Shown here piece after piece: positions 51,293 to 62,609 of a DNA stretch of 64,000 nucleotides (its first letter is position 1; every line of letters starts with the position of its first letter). Location of the stretch: NCBI GenBank assembly GCA_964036045.1, contig OZ038380.1, forward strand, positions 8,889,913-8,953,912, given 5' to 3'. The notes under the pieces are model-generated. The model saw nothing but the letters and a program-made list of their open reading frames with translations. It was not told the DNA's origin and ran no database searches. A program made the position numbers and the translations under genes. This DNA is from Eutreptiella sp. 'Long Island Sound 2002'. Taxonomy: Eukaryota; Euglenozoa; Euglenophyceae; Eutreptiales; Eutreptiaceae.

Positions 51293-53975
51293 GTAATAAT
51301 GATTTACCACAGTCCAACCATGACTTCTGCACAAAGGCTGCATGGCCAAGACCGAGCCAGTTTTGGAGCACAGTGGCCACAATGTGGGGCACAAACTGTG
51401 AGTGCAGCATTGCCGCAAAGAACACATGGTGAGACCCCAGTTTTGTGTGCAATAATGATTTACCACAGTCCAACCATGACTTCTGCACAAAGGCTGCATG
51501 GCCAAGACCGAGCCAGTTTTGGAGCATTGTGACCACATTGAGGGGCACAAACTGTGAGTGCAGCATTGCCGCAAAAAACACATGGCTAGACCCCAGTTTT
51601 GTGTGTAATAATGATTTACCACAGTCCAACCATGACTTCTGCACAAAGGCTGCATGGCCAAGACCGAGCCAGTTTTGGAGCATTGTGACCACAATGTGGG
51701 GCACAAACAGTGAGTGCAGCATTGCCGCAAAAAACACATGGTGAGACCCCAGTTTTGTGTGCAATAATGATTTACCACAGTCCAACCATGACTTCAGCAC
51801 AAAGGCTGCATGGCCAAGACCGAGCCAGTTTTGGAGCATTGTGACCACAATGTGGGGCACAAACTGTGAGTGCAGCATTGCCGCAAAAAACACATAGTGA
51901 GACCCCAGTTTTGTGTGTAATAATGATTTACCACAGTCCAATCATGACTTCTGCACAAAGGCTGCATGGCCAAGACCGAGCCAGTTTTGGGGCACAGTGC
52001 CCACAATGTGGGGCACAAAGTGTGAGTGCAGCATTGCCGCAAAAAAAATACGGTGAGGCCCCAGTTTTGTGTGTAATAATGATTTACCACAGTCGAATCA
52101 TGATTTCTGCACAAAGGCTGCATGGCCAAGACCAAGTCAGTTTTGGGGCATAGTGGCCAGAATGTGGGGCACAAACTGTGAGTGCAGCATTGCCGCAAAA
52201 AACACATGGTGAGACCCCTGTTTTGTGTGCAATAATGATTTACCACAGTCCAACCATGACTTCTGCACAAAGGCTGCGTGGCCAAGACCGAGCCAGTTTT
52301 GGGGCACAGTGGCCACAATGTGGGGCACAAACAGTGAGTGCAGCATTGCCGCAAAAAACACACTGTGAGACCCCTGTTTTGTGTGCAATAATGATTTACC
52401 ACAGTCCCACCATGACTGCTGCACAAAGGCTGCATGGCCAAGACCGAGCCAGGTTTGGGGCACAAAGGCCACAATGTGGGGCACAAACAGTGAGTGCAGC
52501 ATTGCCGCAAAAAACACACTTTGAGACCCCTGTTTTGTGTGCAATAATGATTTACGACAGTCCAATCATGACTTCTGCACAAAGGCTGCATGGCCAAGAC
52601 CGAGCCAGTTTTGGAGTATTGTGACCACAATGTGGGGCACAAACAGTGAGTGCAGCATTGCCGCAAAAAACACATGGTGAGACCCCTTTTTTGTGTGCAA
52701 TAATGATTTACCACAGTCCAACCATGACTTCTGCACAAAGGCTGCGTGGCCAAGACCGAGCCAGTTTTGGAGCATTGTGACCACACTGTGGGGCACAAAC
52801 TGTGAGTGCAGCATTGCCGCAAAAAACACATGCTGAGACCCCAGTTTTGTGTGTAATAATGATTTACCACAGTCCAATCATGACTTCTGCACAAAGGCTG
52901 CATGGCCAAGACAGAGCCAGTTTTGGGGCACAGTGGCCACAATGTGGGGCACAAACAGTGAGTGCAGCATTGCGGCAAAAATCACATGGTGAGACCCCAG
53001 TCTTGTATGTAACAATGATTTACCACAGTCCAACCATGACTTCTGCACAAAAACTGCTTGGCCAAGACCGAGCCAGTTTTGGGGCACAGTGGCCACAATG
53101 TGGGGCACAAACAGTGAGTGCAGCATTGCCGCAAAATACACATGGTTAGACCCCAATTTTGTGTGTAATAATGATTTACCACAGTCCAACCATGACTTCT
53201 GCACAAAGGCTGCATGGCCAAGAACGAGCCAGTTTTGGGGCACAGTGGCCACAATGTGGGGCACAAACTGTGAGTGCAGCATTGCCGCAAAAAACACATG
53301 GTGAGACCCCAGTTTTGTGTGTAATAATGATGTATCACAGTCCAATCATGACTTCTGCACAAAATCTGCATGGCCAAGACCGAGCCAGTTTTGGGGCACA
53401 GTGGTCACAATGTGGGGCACAAACTGTGAGTGCAGCATTGCCGCAAAAAACACACGGTGAGACCCCAGGTTGGGGTGTAATAATGATTTACCACAGTCCA
53501 ATCGTGACTTCTGCACAAAATCTGCATGGCCAAGACCGAGCCAGCTTTGGAGCATTGTGACCACAATGTGGGGCACAAACTGTGATTGCAGCATTGCCGC
53601 AAAAAACACATGGTGAGGCCCCAGTTTTGTGTGTAACAATGATTTACCACAGTCCAACCATGACTTCTGCACAAAGGCTGCATGGCCAAGACCGAGCCAG
53701 CTTTGGGGCACAGTGGCCACAATGTGGGGCACAAACTGTGAGTGCAGCATTGCCGCAAAAAGCACATGGTGAGACCCCAGTTTTGTGTGCAATAATGATT
53801 TACCACAGTCCAACCATGACTTCTGCACAAAGGCTGCATGGCCAAGACCGAGCCAGTTTTGGAGCATTGTGACCACAATGAGGGGCACAAACTGTGAGTG
53901 CAGCATTGCCGCAAAAAACACATGGTTAGACCCCAGTTTGGTGTGTAATAATGATTTACCACAGTCCAACCATGA
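51293..53975 (+). repeat. 18-monomer higher-order unit, copy 2, with one extra monomer
   Basis: Partner of 48,485-51,010. One extra monomer lies at about 52,668-52,824 (GACCCCTTTTTTGTG, with GGCTGCGTGGCC), which raises the offset from 2,808 to 2,964. Point differences from copy 1 include GTATGTAACAATG near 53,010, GATGTATCACAG near 53,329, AATCGTGAC near 53,500 and TGTGATTGC near 53,582. Confidence 0.88.
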
Positions 53976-56900
53976 CTTCTGCACAAAGGCTGCATGGCCA
54001 AGACCGAGCCAGTTTTGGGGCACAGTGGCCACAATGTGGGGCACGAACTGTGAGTGCAGCATTGCCGCCAAAAACACACGGTGAGACCCCAGTTTTGTGT
54101 GTAATAATGCTTTACCACAGTCCAACCATGACTTCTGCACAAAACTTGTATGGCCAAGACCGAGCCAGTTTTGGAGCATTGTGACCACAATGTGGGGCAC
54201 AAACAGTGAGTGCAGCATTGCCGCAAAAAACACATGGTGAGACCCCAGTTTTGTGTGTAATAATGCTTTACCACAGTCCAACCATGACTTCTGCACAAAG
54301 GCTGCATGGCCAAGACCGAGCCAGTTTTGGGGCATTGTGACCACAATGAGGGGCACAAACTGTGAGTGCAGCATTGCCGCAAAAAACACATGGTTAGACC
54401 CCAGTTTTGTGTGTAATAATGATTTACCACAGTCCAACCATGACTTCTGCACAAAGGCTGCATGGCCAAGACCGAGCCAGCTTTGGGGCACAGTGGCCAC
54501 AATGTGGGGCACAAACAGTGAGTGCAGCATTGCCGCAAAAAACACATGGTGAGACCCCAGTTTTGTGTGTAATAATGATTTACCACAGTCGAACCATGAC
54601 TTCTGCACAAAAACTGCATGGCCAAGACCGAGCCAGTTTTGGGGCATAGTGGCCACAATGTGGGGCACAAACAGTGAGTGCAGCATTGCCGCAAAAAACA
54701 CACGGTGAGACCCCAGTTTTGTGTGTAATAATGATTTACCACAGTCCAATCATGACTTCTGCACAAAAACTGCATGGCCAAGACCGAGCCAGTTTTGGAG
54801 CATTGTGACCACAATGAGGGGCACAAACCGTGAGTGCAGCATTGCCGCAAAAAACACACGGTGAGGCCCCAGTTTTGTGTGTAATAATGATTTACCACAG
54901 TCCAATCATGACTTCTGCACAAAGGCTGCATGGCCAAGACCGAGCCAGTTTTGGGGCACAGTGGCCACCATGTGGGGCACAAACAGTGAGTGCAGCATTG
55001 CCGCAAAATACACATGGTGAGACCCGAGTTTTGTGTGCAATAATGATTTACCACAGTCCAACCATGACTTCTGCACAAAGGCTGCATGGCCAAGACCGAG
55101 CCAGTTTTGGGGCACAGTGGCCACAATGTGGGGCACAAACTGTGAGTGCAGCATTGCCGCAAATAACACATGGTGAGACCCCAGTTTTGTGTGTAATAAT
55201 GATTTACCACAGTCCAACCATGACTTCTGCACAAAGGCTGCATGGCCAAGACCAAGCCAGTTTTGGAGCATTGTGACCACAATGTGGGGCACAAACAGTG
55301 AGTGCAGCATTGCCGCAAATAACACATGGTGAGACCCCAGTTTTGTGTGTAATAATGATTTACCACAGTCCAATCATGACTTCTGCACAAAGGCTGCATG
55401 GCCAAGACCGAGCCAGTTTTGGAGCATTGTGACCACAATGTGGGGCACAAACTGTGAGTGCAGCATTGCCGCAAAAAACATACGGTGAGGCCCCAGTTTT
55501 GTGTGTAATAATGATTTACCACAGTCCAACCATGACTTCTGCACAAAAACTGCATGGCCAAGACCGAGCCAGTTTTGGGGCATAGTGGCCACAATGTGGG
55601 GCACAAAGTGTGAGTGCAGCATTGCCGCAAAAAACATACGGTCAGGCCCCAGTTTTGTGTGTAATAATGATTTACCACAGTCCAATCATGACTTCTGCAC
55701 AAAAACTGCATGGCCAAGACCGAGCCAGTTTTGGGGCACAGTGGCCACAATGTGGGGCACAAACAGTGAGTGCAGCATTGCCGCAAAAAGCACGTGGTGA
55801 GACCCCAGTTTTGTGTGTAATAATGATTTACCACAGTCCAACCATGACTTCTGCACAAAAACTGCATGACCAAGACCGAGCCAGTTTTTGGGCATAGTGG
55901 CCACAATGTGGGGCACAAACTGTGAGTGCAGCATTGCCGCAAAAAACACACGGTGAGACCCCAGTTTTGTGTGTAATAATGATTTACCACAGTCCAATCA
56001 TGACTTCTGCACAAAAACTGCATGGCCAAGACCGAGCCAGTTTTGGGGCACAGTGGCCACAATGTGGGGCACAAATAGGGAGTGCAGCATTCCCGCAGAA
56101 AACACATGGTTAGACCCCAGTTTTGTGTGTAATAATGATTTACCACAGTCCAATCATGACTTCTGCACAAAAACGGGATGGCCAAGACCGAGCCAGTTTT
56201 GGAGCATAGTGGCCACAATGTGCGGCACAAACTGTGAGTGCAGCATTGCGGCAAAAAACATACGGTGAGGCCCCAGTTTTGTGTGTAATAATGATTTACC
56301 ACAGTCCAATCATGACTTCTGCACAAAAACTGCATGGCCAAGACCGAGCCAGTTTTGGGGCATAGTGGCCACAATGTGCGGCACAAACTGTGAGTGCAGC
56401 ATTGCCGCAAAAAAAATACGGTGAGGCCCCAGTTTTGTGTGTAATAATGATTTACCACAGTCCAATCATGACTTCTGCACAAAAACTGCATGGCCAAGAC
56501 CGAGCCAGCTTTGGGGCATAGTGGCCACAATGTGCGGCACAAACTGTGAGCGCAGCATTGCCGCAAAAAAAATACGGTGAGACCCCAGTTTTGTGTGTAA
56601 TAATGATTTACCACAGTCCAACCATGACTTCTGCACAAAAACTGCATGGCCAAGACCGAGCCAGTTTTGGGGCATAGTGGCCACAATGTGGGGCACAAAC
56701 AGTGAGTGCAGCATTGCCGCAAAAAACACATGGTTAGACCCCAGTTTTGTGTGTAATAATGATTTACCACAGTCCAATCATGACTTCTGCACAAAAACTG
56801 CATGGCCAAGACCGAGCCAGTTTTGGGGCACAGTGGCCACAATGTGCGGCACAAACTGTGAGTGCAGCATTGCCGCAAAAAACATACGGTGAGGCCCCAG

Positions 56901-57929
56901 TTTTGTGTGTAATAATGATTTACCACAGTCCAATCATGACTTCTGCAAAAAAACTGCATGGCCAAGACCGAGCCAGTTTTGGGGCATAGTGGCCACAATG
57001 TGCGGCACAAACTGTGAGTGCAGCATTGCCGCAAAAAACATACGGTGAGGCCCCAGTTTTGTGTGTAATAATGATTTACCACAGTCCAATCATGACTTCT
57101 GCACAAAAACTGCATGGCCAAGACCGAGCCAGTTTTGGGGCATAGTGGCCACAATGTGCGGCACAAACTGTGAGTGCAGCATTGCCGCAAAAAACATACG
57201 GTGAGACCCCAGTTTTGTGTGTAATAATGATTTACCACAGTCCAACCATGACTTCTGCACAAAAGCTGCATGGCCAAGACCGAGCCAGTTTTGGGGCATA
57301 GTGGCCACAATGTGCGGCACAAACTGTGAGTGCAGCATTGCCGCAAAAAACATACGGTGAGACCCCAGTTTTGTGTGTAATAATGATTTACCACAGTCCA
57401 ACCATGACTTCTGCACAAAAACTGCATGGCGAAGACCGAGCCAGTTTTGGGGCATAGTGGCCACAATGTGGGGCACAAACAGTGAGTGCAGCATTGCCGC
57501 AAAAAACACATGGTTAGACCCCAGTTTTGTGTGTAATAATGATTTACCACAGTCCAATCATGACTTCTGCACAAAAACTGCATGGCCAAGACCGAGCCAG
57601 TTTTGGGGCATAGTGGCCACAATGTGCGGCACAAACTGTGAGTGCAGCATTGCCGCAAAAAACATACGGTGAGGCCCCAGGTTTGTGTGTAATAATGATT
57701 TACCACAGTCCAATCATGACTTCTGCACAAAAACTGCATGGCCAAGACCGAGCCAGTTTTGGGGCATAGTGGCCACAATGTGCGGCACAAACTGTGAGTG
57801 CAGCATTGCCGCAAAAAACATACGGTGAGACCCCAGTCTTGTGTGTAATAATGATTTACCACAGTCCAACCATGACTTCTGCACAAAAGCTGCATGGCCA
57901 AGACCGAGCCAGTCTTGGGGCATAGTGGC

Positions 57930-59320
57930 CACAATGTGGTGCACAAACAGTGAGTGCAGCATTGCCGCAAAATACACATGGTTAGACCCCAGTTTTGTGT
58001 GCAATAATGATTTACCACAATCCGACTATGACTTCTGCACAAAAACTGCATGGCCAAGACCGAGCCAGTTTTGGGGCATAGTGGCCACAATGTGCGGCAC
58101 AAACTGTGAGTGCAGCATTGCCGCAAAAAACATACGGTGAGGCCCCAGTTTTGTGTGTAATAATGATTTACCACAGTCCAATCATGACTTCTGCACAAAA
58201 ACTGCATGGCCAAGACCGAGCCAGTTTTGGGGCATAGTGGCCACAATGTGGGGCACAAACTGTGAGTGCAGCATTGCCGCAAAAAACATACGATGAGGCC
58301 CCAGTTTTGTGTGTAATAATGATTTACCACAGTCCAATCATGACTTCTGCACAAAAACTGCATGGCCAAGACCGAGCCAGTTTTGGGGCATAGTGGCCAC
58401 AATGTGCGGCACAAACTGTGAGTGCAGCATTGCCGCAAAAAAAATACGGCGAGACCCCAGTTTTGTGTGTAATAATGATTTACCACAGTCCAATCATGAC
58501 TTCTGCACAAAAACTGCATGGCCAAGACCGAGCCAGTTTTGGGGCACAGTGGCCACAATGTGCGGCACAAACTGTGAGTGCAGCATTGCCGCAAAAAACA
58601 TACGGTGAGGCCCCAGGTTTGTGTGTAATAATGATTTACCACAGTCCAATCATGACTTCTGCACAAAAACTGCATGGCCAAGACCGAGCCAGTTTTGGGG
58701 CATAGTGGCCACAATGTGGGGCACAAACTGTGAGTGCAGCATTGCCGCAAAAAACATACGGTGAGGCCCCAGTTTTGTGTGTAATAATGATTTACCACAG
58801 TCCAATCATGACTTCTGCACAAAAACTGCATGGCCAAGACCGAGCCAGTTTTGGGGCATAGTGGCCACAATGTGCGGCACAAACTGTGAGTGCAGCATTG
58901 CCGCAAAAAACATACGGTGAGACCCCAGTTTTGTGTGTAATAATGATTTACCACAGTCCAACTATGACTTCTGCACAAAAACTGCATGGCCAAAACCGAG
59001 CCAGTTTTGGGGCACAGTGGCCACAATGTGGTGCACAAACAGTGAGTGCAGCATTGCCGCAAAATACACATGGTTAGACCCCAGTTTTGTGTGCAATAAT
59101 GATTTACCACAATCCAACTATGACTTCTGCACAAAAACTGCATTGCCAAGACCGAGCCAGTTTTGGGGCATAGTGGCCACAATGTGCGGCACAAACTGTG
59201 AGTGCAGCATTGCCGCAAAAAACATACGGTGAGGCCCCAGTTTTGTGTGTAATAATGATTTACCACAGTCCAATCATGACTTCTGCACAAAAACTGCATG
59301 GCCAAGACCGAGCCAGTTTT
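57930..59320 (+). repeat. 30-monomer-distance (4,680-bp) duplicated block, copy 1
   Basis: Matches 62,610-64,000 at 4,680 bases. Shared markers are TGGTGCACAAAC with AAATACACATGG, CCACAATCCGACTATG (near 58,015 and 62,695) and CCCCAGGTTTGTG (near 58,611 and 63,291). Differences include CATACGATGAGG near 58,290, TACGGCGAGACC near 58,446 and GCATTGCCAAG near 59,141. Confidence 0.85.
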
Positions 59321-59556
59321 GGGGCATAGTGGCCACAATGTGGGGCAGAAACTGTGAGTGCAGCATTGCCGCAAAAAACATACGGTGAGGCCCCAGTTTT
59401 GTGTGTAATAATGATTTACCACAGTCCAATCATGACTTCTGCACAAAAACTGCATGGCCAAGACCGAGCCAGTTTTGGGGCATAGTGGCCACAATGTGCG
59501 GCACAAACTGTGAGTGCAGCATTGCCGCAAAAAAAAAACGGTGAGACCCCAGTTTT

Positions 59557-60000
59557 GTGTGTAATAATGATTTACCACAGTCCAATCATGACTTCTGCAC
59601 AAAAACTGCATGGCCAAGACCGAGCCAGGTTTGGGGCACAGTGGCCACAATGTGGGGCACAAATAGGGAGTGCAGCATTGCCGCAAAAAACACATGGTTA
59701 GACCCCAGTTTTGTGTGTAATAATGATTTACCACAGTCCAATCATGACTTCTGCACAAAAACGGCATGGCCAAGACCGAGCCAGTTTTGGAGCATAGTGG
59801 CCACAATGTGCGGCACAAACTGTGAGTGCAGCATTGCCGCAAAAAACATACGGTGAGGCCCCAGTTTTGTGTGTAATAATGATTTACCACAGTCCAATCA
59901 TGACTTCTGCACAAAAACTGCATGGCCAAGACCGAGCCAGTTTTGGGGCATAGTGGCCACAATGTGCGGCACAAACTGTGAGTGCAGCATTGCCGCAAAA
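59557..60000 (+). repeat. 11-monomer-distance (1,716-bp) duplicated segment, copy 1
   Basis: Matches 61,273-61,716 at 1,716 bases, sharing CACAAATAGGGAGTG and AAAAACGGCATGG. A related third copy with CACAAATAGGGAGTG and AAAACGGGATGG is at about 55,969-56,270, 23 monomers upstream. Copies differ at CCAGGTTTGG against CCAGTTTTGG and at TGCACAAAAAC against TGCAAAAAAAC. Confidence 0.78.
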
Positions 60001-61272
60001 AACATACGGTGGGGCCCCAGTTTTGTGTGTAATAATGATTTACCACAGTCCAATCATGACTTCTGCACACAAACTGCATGGCCAAGACCGAGCCAGTTTT
60101 GGGGCATAGTGGCCACAATGTGGGGCACAAACAGTGAGTGCAGCATTGCCGCAAAAAACACATGGTTAGACCCCAGTTTTGTGTGTAATAATGATTTACC
60201 ACAGTCCAATCATGACTTCTGCACAAAGGCTGCATGGCCAAGACCGAGCCAGTTTTGGGGCATAGTGGCCACAATGTGCGGCACAAACTGTGAGTGCAGC
60301 ATTGCCGCAAAAAACATACGGTGGGGCCCCAGTTTTGTGTGTAATAATGATTTACCACAGTCCAATCATGACTTCTGCACAAAAACTGCATGGCCAAGAC
60401 CGAGCCAGTTTTGGGGCATAGTGGCCACAATGTGGGGCACAAACAGTGAGTGCAGCATTGCCGCAAAAAACACATGGTTAGACCCCAGTTTTGTGTGTAA
60501 TAATGATTTACCACAGTCCAATCATGACTTCTGCACAAAAACTGCATGGCCAAGACCGAGCCAGTTTTGGGGCACAGTGGCCACAATGTGCGGCACAAAC
60601 TGTGAGTGCAGCATTGCCGCAAAAAACATACGGTGAGGCCCCAGTTTTGTGTGTAATAATGATTTACCACAGTCCAATCATGACTTCTGCACAAAAACTG
60701 CATGGCCAAGACCGAGCCAGTTTTGGGGCATAGTGGCCAGAATGTGGGGCACAAACTGTGAGTGCAGCATTGCCGCAAAAAACATACGGTGAGGCCCCAG
60801 TTTTGTGTGTAATAATGATTTACCACAGTCCAATCATGACTTCTGCACAAAAACTGCATGGCCAAGACCGAGCCAGTTTTGGGGCATAGTGGCCACAATG
60901 TGCGGCACAAACTGTGAGTGCAGCATTGCCGCAAAAAAAATACGGTGAGACCCCAGTTTTGTGTGTAATAATGATTTACCACAGTCCAACCATGACTTCT
61001 GCACAAAAACTGCATGGCCAAGACCGAGCCAGTTTTGGGGCACAGTGGCCACAATGTGGTGCACAAACAGTGAGTGCAGCATTGCCGCAAAATACACATG
61101 GTTAGACCCCAGTTTTGTGTGCAATAACGATTTACCACAGTCGAACCATGACTTCTGCACAAAAACTGCATGACCAAGACCGAGCCAGTTTTGGGGCATA
61201 GTGGCCACAATGTGGGGCACAAACTGTGAGTGCAGCATTGCCGCAAAAAACATACGGTGAGGCCCCAGTTTT

Positions 61273-61716
61273 GTGTGTAATAATGATTTACCACAGTCCA
61301 ATCATGACTTCTGCACAAAAACTGCATGGCCAAGACCGAGCCAGTTTTGGGGCACAGTGGCCACAATGTGGGGCACAAATAGGGAGTGCAGCATTGCCGC
61401 AAAAAACACATGGTTAGACCCCAGTTTTGTGTGGAATAATGATTTACCACAGTCCAATCATGACTTCTGCACAAAAACGGCATGGCCAAGACCGAGCCAG
61501 TTTTGGAGCATAGTGGCCACAATGTGCGGCACAAACTGTGAGTGCAGCATTGCCGCAAAAAACATACGGTGAGGCCCCAGTTTTGTGTGTAATAATGATT
61601 TACCACAGTCCAATCATGACTTCTGCAAAAAAACTGCATGGCCAAGACCGAGCCAGTTTTGGGGCATAGTGGCCACAATGTGCGGCACAAACTGTGAGTG
61701 CAGCATTGCCGCAAAA
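61273..61716 (+). repeat. 11-monomer-distance duplicated segment, copy 2
   Basis: Partner of 59,557-60,000. Between the two lies a separate 312-bp repeat: the variant ACGGTGGGGCCCC occurs at about 60,006 and 60,318. Confidence 0.76.
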
Positions 61717-62609
61717 AACATACGGTGAGGCCCCAGTTTTGTGTGTAATAATGATTTACCACAGTCCAATCATGACTTCTGCACAAAAACTGCATGGCCA
61801 AGACCGAGCCAGTTTTGGGGCATAGTGGCCACAATGTGCGGCACAAACTGTGAGTGCAGCATTGCCGCAAAAAACATACGGTGAGACCCCAGTTTTGTGT
61901 GTAATAATGATTTACCACAGTCCAACCATGACTTCTGCACAAAAACTGCATGGCCAAGACCGAGCCAGTTTTGGGGCATAGTGGCCACAATGTGCGGCAC
62001 AAACTGTGAGTGCAGCATTGCCGCAAAAAACATACGGTGAGACCCCAGTTTTGTGTGTAATAATGATTTACCACAGTCCAATCATGACTTCTGCACAAAA
62101 ACTGCATGGCCAAGACCGAGCCAGTTTTGGGGCATAGTGGCCACAATGTGCGGCACAAACTGTGAGTGCAGCATTGCCGCAAAAAACATACGGTGAGGCC
62201 CCAGTTTTGTGTGTAATAATGATTTACCACAGTCCAATCATGACTTCTGCACAAAAACTGCATGGCCAAGACCGAGCCAGTTTTGGGGCATAGTGGCCAC
62301 AATGTGCGGCACAAACTGTGAGTGCAGCATTGCCGCAAAAAACATACGGTGAGACCCCAGTTTTGTGTGTAATAATGATTTACCACAGTCCAACCATGAC
62401 TTCTGCACAAAAACTGCATGGCCAAGACCGAGCCAGTTTTGGGGCATAGTGGCCACAATGTGCGGCACAAACTGTGAGTGCAGCATTGCCGCAAAAAACA
62501 TACGGTGAGACCCCAGTTTTGTGTGTAATAATGATTTACCACAGTCCAACCATGACTTCTGCACAAAAACTGCATGGCCAAGACCGAGCCAGTTTTGGGG
62601 CACAGTGGC

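Larger units (their letters stand above)
13573..54600 (+). repeat. Domain B: sub-array dominated by GGAGCATTGTGACC monomers
   Basis: From about 13.6 to 54.6 kb many monomers carry GGAGCATTGTGACCAC where other domains have GGGGCACAGTGGCCAC or GGGGCATAGTGGCCAC, and the domain C subtype is almost absent (isolated examples near 14.4, 39.3-39.4 and 41.8-41.9 kb). All length variants in the window fall between 15.57 and 41.46 kb inside this domain. The domain contains several separate higher-order repeats, listed individually. The left edge is near 13.57-13.75 kb, where GTTTGGTGAGTAATAATG monomers begin. The right edge is near 54.6 kb, where AAAAACTGCATGG monomers become continuous. Confidence 0.8.
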
